A model generated the notes under the pieces. That model was not told the origin of the DNA. It did not search any database and saw nothing but the letters and a program-made list of their open reading frames with translations. Made by a program: the position numbers and the translations under genes. From Oxytricha trifallax (lineage: Eukaryota > Ciliophora > Spirotrichea > Sporadotrichida > Oxytrichidae): a DNA stretch of 64,000 bases. The DNA lies in the NCBI GenBank assembly GCA_000711775.1, contig ARYC01002458.1, positions 16,713-80,712 of the forward strand, read 5' to 3'. How positions within the stretch are numbered: position 1 is the stretch's first letter; every line of letters starts with the position of its first letter. This document shows, piece by piece, positions 34,885 to 46,499 of this stretch.

Positions 34885-35424
34885 AGCTAAAATAGCATAT
34901 TTTTGGTAAATATATTAACTAAATCAACTTTGATACATTTCTTTTATTTATATTAATTTTATAATATTTTTAGGTACTCTACCGCATTTGACCTGTTTTG
35001 CGGTAGAGTACCTTAATTATATTAATTTCAAAATATTTAATTATTAAGTTTTAATATATAGATGAAATACAGTTTGTAGAAAAAGTAATTTGAATTATAA
35101 TTATTATTAATTAAAAAATTAAAATTGAAGCATTCAATATATTTAATCTTGAAATAAAGTTGCTATAAAAAGCAACATTATCAATTTATTCAAATTATTT
35201 ATATTTATTCTTTATTTAAATTACTTTTTCTACAAACTGTATTTCATCTATATATTAAAACTTAATAATTAAATATTTTGAAATTAATATAATTAAGGTA
35301 CTCTACCGCAAAACAGGTCAAATGCGGTAGAGTACCTAAAAATATTATAAAATTAATATAAATAAAAGAAATGTATCAAAGTTGATTTAGTTAATATATT
35401 TACCAAAAATATGCTATTTTAGCT
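34885..35424. mobile_element. Foldback element whose arms each contain a perfect hairpin
   Basis: The ends AGCTAAAATAGCATATTTTT and its inverse bound about 540 bp. Arms of about 210 bp (34885-35095 and 35218-35424) are almost identical. Each arm contains a hairpin of its own: GGTACTCTACCGCA, a 12-base loop, then TGCGGTAGAGTACC (34974-35013 and 35297-35336). No coding capacity is seen. Confidence 0.85.
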
Positions 35425-35439
35425 TAATAAATAGACAAT

Positions 35440-35473
35440 TTAAACTCATTAAGGGGTTTTGGGATTTGATTGT
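35440..35473. repeat. Right terminal-repeat remnant of an old TBE
   Basis: AACTCATTAAGGGGTTTTGGGATTTGATTG matches the right end of the TBE-A subfamily (CCTCATTAAGGGGTTTTGGGGTTTTG) with a few changes. There are no TBE genes next to it. Confidence 0.6.
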
Positions 35474-35784
35474 CTAGAAGATTAAATTTAATTTCTCCTC
35501 AAGGTAAAGATATTAAAAATTTGAATAAAAAATCCAATATAAAACGTATTGTCTATTAATTAAATTATTTAAACAAAAACTTGATATTAAATTTAAAGCT
35601 CAATAAAAATCTAAATTTATTTTCCTTTAAAATTTGTTAACAAAAATGCTTTTAATTTAACTAAATTTAAGGAAAAAATCTTAAATTCATTAAGAATGCT
35701 TTTAATTAATTAAAATATTACACTAATTTCTGGATTTTAATGCTTCTTAATGAGAGCTTTATTTGCTTATAAAAATTTAAAATA

Positions 35785-36110
35785 AGAAAGAGTTTATATT
35801 CTGTCAAATTTCTAAAAGCTTTAGCTCCAAATATAAGATGAAGCCCTAAAATTCTTAAATGAAATGATAAAAACAGCTTAAAGTTAAAGTATTAAGGAAT
35901 ATATTTTGATCATTATGTTAACAGTTAATGAAAAAAATAGAGAATCTCTAGTTGAAGAAATGCAAGACAAGCCTTCTTTTACTTCATTTATAGTTGATGA
36001 TTAATTTTTAAGATAGTTCTTTGAATGTCCTAACGTTCATTTAATTATGTCATAAAATGCAGGATTTAATATCCCCAAAGATTTTTTTATAATAAAGCAT
36101 TTTATTACTT
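35785..36110 (+). CDS. RNF213: MDS of RNF213-like gene (entering first AAA-like unit)
   Basis: About 105 codons are open in the ciliate code: RVYILSNFQKLQLQIQDEAL, KEYILIIMLTVNEKNRESLV, and FFECPNVHLIMSQNAG. In RNF213 proteins a 'vYclvNa..LsYev.e' segment follows the 'VLlCtp.TT.EE' segment found here at 23.5 kb, and leads to a P-loop-like motif. The MSQNAG residues sit where that P-loop begins, and the frame leaves coding composition right after, suggesting an MDS junction there. Matching is from family knowledge. Confidence 0.7.
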
Positions 36111-36309
36111 AGTTTTAATTAATAATAAGGATTCCTTTTAAATTTTTTCAAACTTACTAAATATTTCTTTTTATTTCAAATTCTATAAATCCTGATTCAT
36201 ATAATAACGTTTTCCTATTTTATTTATTATATTCATATTAAAGTGTAAGGTCTTTTATTTATTATTTAATTAATTATCTAGTTAATAAAATAAACTTCTA
36301 AGATTTCAC

Positions 36310-37130
36310 CACTTTAGAATTGGAATCTTGAAACTGGCAATAAATAAAAATATTAAATGCCTAACAGGCGTGAAAATTCTTCAATTTTTATTACAACTGG
36401 GAAAGATATTCCTAAGTTTAAAGGATATACCATTTTTTTGTTTATTTGTAAAAATAAATGGCGAAATTTTTTCGGAAAATCTTAAAACTAAAATTTTCAA
36501 AGAAATTATCAATGTCAATTGTAATAAAGTTAAAGAGCTTATTTTAAAATAATGAAATTGCAAGATCATATCAAAAGAGAAAATAATATTTTTTCTAACT
36601 ATTTTATGAAGAAAATTATCGATGATTTTGTACTAGAAGAAATTTAAATGCATAATCGGCTTCTCTTAGCAAGCTAAATAAATATTTTATTCTATATAAT
36701 GGATGATTATGGATATCTGCTATCATTAAATCCTCAAAATAAGGAGTATGACTATTTATAGAACTAGCTTGGAAAGTGAATTTTAAAATTTTAAGTAATT
36801 TAAATATAAAATATATGTCAAGAAAATGTTACTTCATTAATAAGATGTTGTTAGTAATTCAAAGATGAGAATAATTGTAATCAAACAATCGTGGGAGACT
36901 TGTTCTAATGTATCACTAAAACAAAGTAATGAAATATTTATCAAAGATCTAATTAATGAAAATTTATAAGATCTCAATAAAATTCTCGTGAATAAAATAT
37001 TTTGCCAGTAATAATCTGATGAAAGAGACAAAGAAATATTAAAAATATAATTTTATGTCAAGAAACCTTTGCATAAAAGATTAAGATGCTTGTATAAAGG
37101 GCGATTTAAATAAATTTTTCCTAAAGCGAA
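36310..37130 (+). CDS. Probable cluster of small RNF213-like MDSs
   Basis: Three protein-like stretches follow each other in different frames: 36360-36552 (IPFFCLFVKINGEIFSENLK), 36556-36780 (FMKKIIDDFVLEEIQMHNRL, DDYGYLLSLNPQNKEYDYL) and about 36860-37130 (IFIKDLINENLQDLNKILVN). Position between recognised segments, same strand and the same Gln codon usage suggest pieces of the AAA-unit region. The frame changes would be MDS/IES boundaries. None carries a diagnostic motif, so this is a tentative call. Confidence 0.4.
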
Positions 37131-37136
37131 GTAAAT

Positions 37137-38284
37137 AAAATTTTAGGTATTGACGTCACCAAGTCACAGATGACGTCTAGAGATCACAGTTGAGGTCACA
37201 TTATAATAAATATTGAAATTTATATGGAATAAATGTGAGAAGCACTAAAAAAGATTCTTCAATAGATCATTCCAGCAGGGTCTAGGTAATCTGGATTGCA
37301 AGGGGTGGAACCTTTTTTCGCAACTAACGCAAAATATAATAGCATGGGTCAAAGGGGTGGCTCAAAGCCTCTGAAATGTTTTTTAAATGATTGTAAATGA
37401 AATTTAATCGTTAAAAAATAAATATCAATTATATTTTTCGCAAATATTAATATGTATTGTATATGTAATCATAAAAAGCTTGATTGTTCTTATTTTTTAA
37501 GATTTTCTTCGCCACAATGGTTCTTATATAAAATCTTAAATTATTTCTGGTTTGCCGTGCATCATGTTTAATGAATGCATGACCAAATATTTAAGTACAG
37601 CCTAAACTCCTTTAATTAGATTCGAGTGTATCATGTCTCATACCATGTTTCCATTAATAATGTGAACATGTCTTTCATGCTTCATGACTAATTCTTCTCA
37701 ATTTACTCCAACATACGATTGCCATCAGTCAGTATGTACAATACTATTTTATGTAACATGTTAGATAACTAGTCTTTCTAGAGTTTATCTTGATCTGTTT
37801 TAAACTGTAAAAATATTGACTATTTATGTCCCTCTTTCGATTAACCTTACTACCAATACATATCAGTCAACATTTTTTCTTAAGGGTAAAAATAATTAAA
37901 AGATGAGTGGTGGGTCCATAAGGTTTCATCATTCTATATATAAAAAAATATTATTTATCATACAAATTTTTCGGAGACAGTACCTTCAAACCTCCTTAGG
38001 AGCTTCTACCACCTTGATTTTGATATTATTTGTTTCTCACTGCTTGCGAACAAAATGTCTCACCTCTTTGTTCCCAGGTCACCTATGGGTTGCACTTTTA
38101 GAACCCTGCCGGAAATGATCCTAGTAAGAATCTTTTATAGTACTTAGCTGTCACCTTCTGACGTCATCTGAGATATCCAAACATCACCTGTAACTAGAGG
38201 ATGTCAACTAAAACAAACTCCTGACGTCACCTATGACTGGAGGACGTCGACTGTGACCTCTTGACGTCAACACCCAGAATTTTA
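37137..38284. mobile_element. Inverted-repeat element with TGACGTCA-rich ends
   Basis: The left end (TTTTAGGTATTGACGTCACC … GATGACGTCTAGAGATCACAG, 37137-37203) is mirrored by the right end (38153-38284), which has CTGACGTCACC, GAGGACGTCGAC and TGTGACCTCTTGACGTCAAC. Several further TGACGTCA/GACGTC words fall inside both arms. The 950-bp interior has no credible gene. The 71-codon frame at 37903 is not supported by composition. Boundaries are approximate and no target duplication was identified. Confidence 0.55.
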
Positions 38285-38679
38285 AGAATGTCAAATAATC
38301 ATAGATTTAGAGCTTTTTTATATAAATTGGCCGAATTGAATCTATTTAAAAATTATTAAAATAGCAAAATTTAAATTTTTTTAATTATTTATCCGTAATA
38401 TCAATATATTTTCCATAATTATATTTTAATTAAAAAATACAGATTTAAAAGCGTGTTTAACTTTTTTATTGACTTTATTTTTAAAAGATTTGGATTCAAA
38501 TGGATTTTATAAAAAATTTAAAATTTAGAATCTTTTGAAAAAATTATTTTGAATTTTAAAAATTTTATAGTCAAATTGAAATAAAAATAAGACTGGATTT
38601 TAATAATTTATAATTTATCTGATAATATTATCATGCTTTTTAATAAATTGGATGAGATTAAATATCATTGAAAAGTTAA
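38285..38679. other. AT-rich spacer, no gene seen
   Basis: Nothing recognisable between two inverted-repeat elements. Confidence 0.4.
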
Positions 38680-38687
38680 AAAACATT

Positions 38688-39526
38688 GGGGGGGGGTCTA
38701 AGTCGGTGCAAAAATTTTTTCAAAATCCTAAGTTGGTGCAAAATTTTTTTTCGCAAAAACATCAAAATCCCTAAGTCGGTGCATGATCAATTTTTGACAT
38801 TATTGATAAATTTTATTATCCTACCCCACATAAAAAGTATCATTATTAACCAAAATTTATGTCTCAGCTTCTGAATCGGACTCCTTCATTAAATTTCGAT
38901 CATAGGACACTTATAATATTATTACAAAAATATTTTTTCTCTGTGACAGATATTTGTTTAAGTAAAATAAAAAAATGTTATTTCATATTTTAATATCTAA
39001 TTGGTCTGTAAGTAACAAAATTTGGAATAAGAACATCATAATTATTCGCTAAATATAATGATGTCTGACCTTATGATAAAAACCATTGACTCAATTAATT
39101 GTCTTTTTTTAAATACTCTAATCAATATGTACGATTTTTTTAATTCCAGACATTATTATATTTAGCGAATAATTATGATGTTCTTAATCCCAATTTTGTT
39201 ACTTACAGACCAATTAGATATTAAAATATGAAATAATATTTTTTTATTTTACTTAAACAAATATCTGTCACAGAGAAAAAAATATTTTTGTAATAATATT
39301 ATAAGTGTCCTATGATCGAAATTTAATGAAGGAGTTCGATTCAGAAGCTGAGACATAAATTTTAGTTAATAATGATACTTTTTATGTGGGGTAGGATAAT
39401 AAAATTTATCAATAATGTCAAAAATTGATAATGCACCGACTTAGGGATTTTGATGTTTTTGCGAAAAACAATTTTGCACCAACTTAGGATTTTGAAAAAA
39501 TTTTTGCACCGACTTAGACCCCCCCC
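38688..39526. mobile_element. G-run foldback element (839 bp) with 8-bp target duplication
   Basis: Starts GGGGGGGGGTCTAAGTCGGT and ends with the inverse ACCGACTTAGACCCCCCCC. The arms match almost throughout (for instance ATGTCTCAGCTTCTGAATCG against its inverse near 39340), so nearly the whole element is one palindrome. AAAACATT is repeated at 38680-38687 and 39527-39534. Three TCGGTGCAAAA/TTGGTGCAAAA repeats lie in each arm. No gene is seen. Confidence 0.9.
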
Positions 39527-39539
39527 AAAACATTACAGG

Positions 39540-40003
39540 TATTTTTTTGGATAATTTATGTCTTTTATAACATATTTGTAGTAGTATGACAAAAAATTGA
39601 AAGTGTTAAATTAATTTTATACAGATCTTTAAATTTGCTTAAATTATTAATTACAAAATATGAACTTAATAATGATTGTATTACGAATCATACAATAAAA
39701 AGATGTAGATTTTAGGATTTATATTAGGCAAAAGTACATACATTAGAACTTAAATTGACAAGGCGGTACTTGAATACATTAATATTCCTTTCTAAGGAAG
39801 TTTATCAAAAGAAAAAATAATAAATTTACATTAAAAGAAACTAAAGACGCAAGGAAAAAAAGGATTACATTATAAACCCCATAGCTTATCAAAGATTCAC
39901 GAAGAGTATTGAAATAAATTTACAAAAATTTGATTATAATTAATTTAGGAATAAAATTAAAATTAGGAAATCAATTAATTTTTTATTCGTAGCTGTTGAA
40001 CTT
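39540..40003. other. AT-rich spacer, no gene seen
   Basis: No credible frame or repeat recognised. Confidence 0.4.
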
Positions 40004-40234
40004 TCTTGTTCTTATTCGATAGAAATTTAAAATTAGCTGGACTTTGCTATTGGCAGTACTATTTTTATCACATCAATAGATCTTTTACTTTAATTAAACA
40101 CTTCTAAATTCAATATATTACACCCTCACATAAAAGTCGAATTATTTCGCTCCAGGGATCTGATTAAAATAGTACTGCCATTGGCAAAGTCGAGCTAATT
40201 TTAGTTTATTAATCAAATAAGAATAAGCACAAGA
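40004..40234. mobile_element. Small MITE
   Basis: The left end TCTTGTTCTTATTCGATAGA, continuing with TTAGCTGGACTTTGCTATTGG and CAGTACTATTTT, is mirrored by the right end (AAATAGTACTGCCATTGGCA … AATAAGAATAAGCACAAGA). The arms are about 65 bp. A second copy of one end lies at 9-56. It is non-coding. Confidence 0.75.
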
Positions 40235-41010
40235 CAGATTAATTTTGCCATTTTTAACTGCTAATATTTTATTTATTTATTTATTATTTATTATTTTCCA
40301 ATTTCTAATGCATTCATACAATATTAATTGTAATATTTATTGCACTTATTTAAAGTTTACTATAATTTTTATTTAGACTTTGATATATATATGTTAAGTA
40401 ATGTTAAAAAATAAATGAATTGTGAAATTTATTTTATTATAACTCTACAATTTATCAAATTGCTTGCAGTTAACTTGTTATTTCAGCATAGCCAATATAC
40501 ATTTCATGAAATATTAGATGAAAATTACTACAGAGATCTATTTTAAAGCTTAATAGCAGCGTTTTAAATTAAATTTATCGCTTTTTGTCTGCAAATCAAA
40601 GATGCAATAACTATAATAACATAATAAAATAAATTAAATTAACTAACTTAATAGTTGATTAAAAAATGCTAAATAATCTTATAAATAATCAAGAGTTTTT
40701 ATCAAACTGTTCCAAAGCTCCAAGTTATTTATTTCAGTTATTAGATTTTAAGCTTTTTGTACTTTGTTTTTGGTTTTTATAAGGTATTAATAAAAACCTA
40801 AATATATTCTATATAATTTATAGTTTTCATTAAAAATTTTGTTTAACAATTATAAAAAACCCAATAATTTTCTATAAAATTCTATGAATTTTAATATTAT
40901 TTACAATTTTAAAATAGTTTAGGAATAATTACAAAATGATTATCATTATTTTATCTTATAATATAATATAAAAGCTTATAAATTAACATAAAGGCTTTAC
41001 AATTAACCCA
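40235..41010. other. AT-rich spacer, no gene seen
   Basis: No credible frame recognised before the RNF213-like MDS. Confidence 0.4.
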
Positions 41011-41640
41011 TCCTAAGATGAAGACTTAAATATCATACTTTTTGAATTACTAATTTTTAAAGGGATCAATAATTATGACAACTAGATTTACTTTTTAAAA
41101 GACAATCCCACAATCTATATAGAGTTGTCATAAGAAGTTAAATAAGGACATGAAGAAGCATTATTCTTAAAATACATTAGCAATTAAAAATATTTAAAAT
41201 GGAACATTAAAAGAATATAAATAAGTTCTAATCCCAAATCGACTGCCTAATGTGTCCTAAAGACTCTTTTGTAATTAAGTAAAAACACATTTAACTGGGA
41301 TTTTATTAATGACTAATCTTAAATTGTTTCAGATTAGGTTGCTTAATAAGTCTTAGATAATTTCTTTTTGAATGAAATTGATGAACCAAACTTCTACATG
41401 ATTGACTAATTCTTTGCTTTCGCTGGCTACTAATTGTGTTAAATGAAAAATAGTGATTTCTTTACCATAACTGCCTTTAAAGCACAATTTGAAAATAAAG
41501 CAGTTTAATTTTTAACAAACTTTGTAAAAGAACTACTTTAATTCTCAAAAACTCTATGTATTAAGACGAAATCAATGGCTAATTAGTAGTTATCAATCAA
41601 CCAAAATAGAATAGGAAAATTGAATAATATTAAGTAAGTG
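41011..41640 (+). CDS. RNF213: MDS of RNF213-like gene (before first active AAA unit)
   Basis: About 205 codons are open with dense TAA/TAG Gln codons: EDLNIILFELLIFKGINNYD, NFFLNEIDEPNFYMIDQFFA, FAGYQLCQMKNSDFFT and FLTNFVKELLQFSKTL. In RNF213 proteins a 'NPSWxELxNFxxFLNxQLxxCExSxF' segment followed by a helical 'FxxFVxxFMxxMA' segment precedes the Walker A of the first active AAA unit. The PNFYMIDQFFAFAGYQLCQM stretch fits that pattern and position. Edges show no splice sites. The next piece starts about 0.5 kb downstream. Confidence 0.75.
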
Positions 41641-42124
41641 GGGAGAAAATTTTTCATAAAGAAATAATTTTTAAATTAAAAATCATTAGTAAAGGGTTAA
41701 ACATTTTTTGCAATTAAATATATTTAGTTTTATATTATAAAATATATCAGTAAATATTTTTATTTAAAAAAATAAATGAGCAAGACTCTTAAAAAAGCGA
41801 AATAATTAATTTTAAAAAAATGGGACAAGAACATATAATTAAAGTATATTAAGTTTAAAATTTTTATTTAAGTAATAGTCATATTGTAAACCAAATGAAA
41901 ATTACATGACTTATCATATAGATATAGACAAATATTATTTAGATTTATAAATAAAAATTGACTTTGTGGGAAGTCTATTTTTTAAACTAAAAATATTATC
42001 CTTTAAAATTTTGTCGTCTATTCAATATATTTGAAACTTTTTTTAATTTATTATTGAAAGATCTTATGATTTAAAATATTAAATTGTTAGAAATAAGTTT
42101 ATCTTAAAGTTATTTAAAATATTA

Positions 42125-42835
42125 TGTTGAAATTATATAACATAGCCAATATGTAACTTGATGAGATAAGCTGGTCTCTATAAAATTCTGCATTCGTTTC
42201 GTTTAACTAAGACGGTTCAATCACTCCAATTTTTAGAAGGTCAGAAGAGTTACCTATATCTATAAGATAGTATTTTGAAGTATTAATCTAAATGATGAAT
42301 TAAATCTACGATGAATCTAAATTAGAGGAATATCGTAGAGAAATCTCTCCATTCGAAGAATTGTCATAAGAGCATATAATTGAGAAAATATTTAAAATTT
42401 GCGGCATAAATTACTTTAATTTTTCTAAACTAAAGCAACATTCGATAGGATGGTTTGATAAATTTAGACTCGCATTTACTGTAGACAATTTTCTTAAAAT
42501 GAACTTAATTTACTTAAGACTTAGCTCAAAGCAGCTAGTTATAATTATGGGTGAAACTGGAGTTGGAAAGACAGCTTTGATTGAGTATTTAAAGGATGTT
42601 TTAGACTGGGATTATAGAAAATTAAACATTCACGAGGGTGTAACTGAAGATTAAATAAAGCAATTTGTCTAAGATGCTTAATTTTATATAGAAAAATAAG
42701 TGATACTATTCTTTGATGAAGTAAATACAAACTTCAATGTCAGTGGACTCTTAAAAGAAATTATGGTCGATAGATCAATTGAAGGAGAAAAGATCGGAGA
42801 TCATATTTGCATTGTAGCTGCATGTAATTACTATT
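42125..42835 (+). CDS. RNF213: MDS of RNF213-like gene: first active AAA+ unit
   Basis: About 235 codons are open in the ciliate code. After a linker (FVSFNQDGSITPIFRRSEEL) comes Walker A IIMGETGVGKTALIEYL, the NIHEGVTEDQ segment, Walker B ILFFDEVNTNFNVSGLLKEI, then MVDRSIEGEK and CIVAACNYY. These match the 'GETGCGKTRLI', 'LFFDEaNT' and 'IAACNPYR' motifs of the first catalytically active AAA unit of RNF213 (unit 3 of six in the structural numbering). RNF213 is a giant cytosolic AAA+ ubiquitin ligase, and ATP binding in this unit drives its motor-like core. The segment ends just after AACNYY, where the sequence turns AT-rich. The gene resumes beyond a foldback and TBE-C. Confidence 0.9.
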
Positions 42836-43400
42836 TTTTTTTACAATTCTAATTGAGATTAAATCTAACGATTAGAGTATTTTAGTTATGAATGTAGTCT
42901 TAAATGAAGTTTCATATGTTTTTAGGAGTTTGAATAGTAAAATTATAAAATGTCCATTAGGGAAATCTAAGATAAAATATTATATATCTTATTTAAAAGC
43001 ATAAATCTATACGAAGATATAGAATAATATTTTTTACTTAAATTAAGACATTTCTTATTCGTAAAAAATGCTTAAAATTTATTACTAATTATGTTTAGAA
43101 TTAAGAAAATATAGAAAAATAATTACATTAAGTATTTTCTGAATTTTTAAAGATATATAAATATCTATTTTTTAATATATCATATTTAATTACAACTTAG
43201 AAATCATAAATATATAATAGAAAATCTTGAAAGTTGATTTACACTACTCTCTAAATAAATATAATACACAATAGTTATTTTTTTTAAAATTAAAATATGA
43301 AGACTAACTTTACTTAATTTAGGCTTATATAAGATAACATATCGTCATTCGATGTTAATTGATAACAAAAATATATATTTGAACTTTAAATAATCAATAA
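42836..43400. other. AT-rich IES sequence
   Basis: No gene. It lies between the first AAA MDS and the foldback element. Confidence 0.5.
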
Positions 43401-44087
43401 AATGATACAATTAAGGGTATAAGTTGGTTAAAGATTTTTCCACAAAAATCCTCATAATGCAATATCAATCTATGATCAATTTCTACTTTTTTTTTCTCGA
43501 GCTAGTCTACTTACCCCCCCCCCATAAAAATTATCATTTTTCATTAAAGCTTTACATCTTATCGTCCGAACCGATTTCCTTCATAAAATCTTGAAAATAT
43601 GAACCTATTAGGCGCTGAGAATATCATATAGCTAGCAAAAATAAATTTATTCCATTAAGATTAAATGAATTTTAATGATATAATTAAGAAGATTGAATTA
43701 GATTTAATAATTTATTTATAAGGCAGTACTACCATTTATATCATTAAAATTCATTTAATCCTAAGGGAATAAATTTAATTTTACTAGCTATATGATTTTC
43801 TATGTGCCTATAGCTAATATTATCAAGATCTTATTAAAGAAATTGATTCTGACGATAAGAAGTAAAGTTTTAATGAAAAATGATAATTTTTATGGGGTAA
43901 TTAGACTGGGTCGAGAACAAAAGTAGAAATTGATTATAGAATGACATTCAAAACCCCCAAAACCCTTTCAGTAGTTTGATTTAGTTTTTGATTGATAAAA
44001 GTAGACTATTAGTGCATTCTTTATTTGGGTTTTAATAGGAGTTATGTAGGGATTTAATGTTTAAATATTAGTATTTTAAGTGAGTAT

Positions 44088-45138
44088 ACGCGAGGTTTGG
44101 GGTCTGTTTATGACAGTGAGTATATAGATTTATTGTTTAAGTTGCGATATGGATGTGATGAATATAGTGAATAACTCAAGCCTGTTCTGAATTATACGTC
44201 TATAGCAAGGCTACTCCATAAATCTCCAGCAACTGTGAGGTCTCACTGTCTATTAGCATTGAATTTAAAGAGATAGCAGCTTAATTCTAAGCCTAAAAGA
44301 CCTCGAAAATTTTAGCAGCATCATATTGACTATCCTATTAATGATAAGACTCTTAAATACTGGGCTCATTTCTCTCTAGCCTAGAGGGTTGTGATGTTTC
44401 ATCGCCACTTTCCTGAGCTTCACATATCTGCTTAATCGATAGCTAACATATATAAAAATAACGGAATATCTTACAAGACAGTCAATCGCATTAAGAGAGT
44501 GATTGACTTTAATGTTCCATTTTATAAGACTAATTTAAATTATATATTCGATTAAATGCAGAGGTCTTAAGATCATAATATAAAGTTCATACACGCTGAT
44601 GAAGCTGTATTTACATTCAATACTTTTATATCAAGGTCTTGGTTCAAGAGGTATAGTAACATGGAAGTTTATGATTAAAAGGTTAAGGTTTAAACTCATA
44701 CTATTCTTGGTGGAATAAGTGAAAATAGGGGCCTCGAGACTTATGTTATTCACCCTCGTTCTATAAAGACTGAATAATATATTAAGTTCTTATAATAACT
44801 CAGAGATAAGTACGCCGAGTAAGAGATTATTCTGTTTGTAGATAACTTATCTGTCCATAAAACTAAAGACACAAGGAAGGAATATGAAAGGCAAAACATA
44901 ACACCTGTATTTAATGTTCCCTACAGTCCTCAGTTCAATGATATTGAATTATATTGGGGGGCTATTGAAAGGCCACTACAAGAAAATCCTACTCTCTCAC
45001 TTTATGCACGACTTAAATATAGATACAGTAGATTTTATTAAGAGTGCTGCTAAGAGAGCCAGCGATGATAAATCTAAAGTATGCGCAAGAGAAGGGAGAT
45101 TTTGTGTTTATAAATAAGTATTAGATTTAAACGAATGA
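44088..45138 (+). pseudogene. TBE-C transposase (lost ATG, frameshift at G-run)
   Basis: Member of the Tc1/IS630-like TBE transposase family. First Asp in FIHADEAVFTFN, second in LFVDNLSVHKTKD, Glu in FNDIELYWG. The codon aligned with the start ATG of TBE-B is ACG at 44088-44090. After YW there is a run of six G where the in-frame TBE-D copy has five, shifting out the last 70 codons (KGHYKKILLSHFMHDLNIDT is in another frame). The C-terminus ends at TGA 45136-45138 and converges on the 22-kDa gene. Confidence 0.85.
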
Positions 45139-45144
45139 ATAAGT

Positions 45145-45934
45145 TCACATATTAAATTTTCCCGTAAAAGGATTTGGCTTCTCTTTCTTTTCTTCCTCTT
45201 AAGGCTTGCTTGGGCCCATGTTTATTCTCTTAGTGACAGCCCCTGCATCTATGTTCATCTCGTCTGGCTTTTAGAAATCCTTGTAGAGTCTCTTACTAAA
45301 TTTATGCATTACTTGAGACTTTATCTCTCTGTTTAATTTGCTGTGCTCTTTCATCAAGTATATAGCAGTGCCAGATTTTTCTATAAAGTTAGAAGACTAA
45401 GCTTACTAGAGATGAATGGATGCTTTTATAGTTCCTATAGCCAGGTGTCGCTGATTTTAATTCCCTGCTTCTCTTTTTCTTCAGGAGAGATGCTATAGCG
45501 TTTCTTGTGAGCTTCTTAAATTACTTCATTTAAGTACTCAGGTTTCAGAGTTCCAAGAACGCCAAAGAAGAATTTTCTCTCTGGCAACTTATTAGAGAGT
45601 TGCAGCTTTGATGGAAGGTAGAGAGCAACATCTGGATCACTCATAGCATCATCATAGAGTTTGCTACTGAAATATCATGGTAGTTAGGTATCTCGATCAT
45701 TCTGATTTCATTAGACTTAAAAGCTTTTTTCTCTTCACTTAACAATGCTTTTAAGAATAATATTTATGTTCCCTCCTGTGTTGGCAAGAACAATCCAACT
45801 ATGGTTAATAAGTTAGTTATAACTGAAAACTTACCTTGCTATACCAGGTATCTGTAAAGATCTTCTTTACTTCTGAATTTTCCTATTAAATCTTGAGATT
45901 AAATTCTCTTCATTGCATCATTCATAGAATCCAT
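45145..45934 (-). pseudogene. TBE-C 22-kDa protein (frameshift)
   Basis: Starts at 45934 with the family MDSMNDAMKRI opening. The first intron is recognisable. A base is lost in the segment that reads TNLYDDAMSD in the other copies, so the frame breaks there. The basic C-terminus survives in another frame. Unknown function, TBE-specific family. Confidence 0.8.
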
Positions 45935-46129
45935 CTTGCTTCCAGTTTCTATAAATGTTAATGAAATCTAAAATTATGGATATCCATTCTAAACTTACTA
46001 AAATTTTACTACTAAATAGGGAGATTCATTTGGAGGTCAGCCTGAATCAGATAATTAGATAAAGATGGAGGAACTTTCTCCAAGTTTCAGAGTTTGACTT
46101 CTATTTTTATCAAACTTTCTCCATTAAAT

Positions 46130-46335
46130 TGCTCCTAATAATAATTAATTTAATTAGGTGGTGCTCCTAATTTATTTAAAACTTAATTAGGAGGTTAAAT
46201 TAAAGTTCAAAACCGTATTAGGTGGTGAATTAAAAAAATTAAATTTTAAAACTTCCCCTCCTAAATTTACAAGAACATATTTAGGAGCACCACCTACCTT
46301 CACAAAACATATTTAGGTGCATTTTAAGGAATAAA
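46130..46335. promoter_or_regulatory. TBE-C divergent intergenic repeat array
   Basis: Repeats of AATTAGGTGGTGCTCCTAAT, CTTAATTAGGAGG and TTAGGAGCACCACCTA in both orientations between the 22-kDa and 57-kDa genes, as in the other TBEs. Confidence 0.55.
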
Positions 46336-46499
46336 ATGGATTAATTAGTATATTAATTATCTCTAAATTTAAGAAATATAAAACTAATGTCACACACTTT
46401 GTTCTTATCAAACCTTTCTAAACCTTTGAGGATATGCTCTTCCTCTTGTATAAAGGTAGAATTTAAATAGATTGTATAATTATTAATAGTACTTATAAA

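Noticed and set aside
36381-36569. Minus-strand 62-codon frame and similar minus frames over RNF213-like segments
   Set aside because: They are antisense shadows of plus-strand coding segments.
37903-38118. 71-codon frame in the TGACGTCA element
   Set aside because: No use of TAA/TAG codons, no family likeness. It is probably chance.
38686-38874. 62-codon frame starting in the G-run foldback
   Set aside because: It runs through the inverted repeat itself and is mirrored in the other arm. Not a gene.
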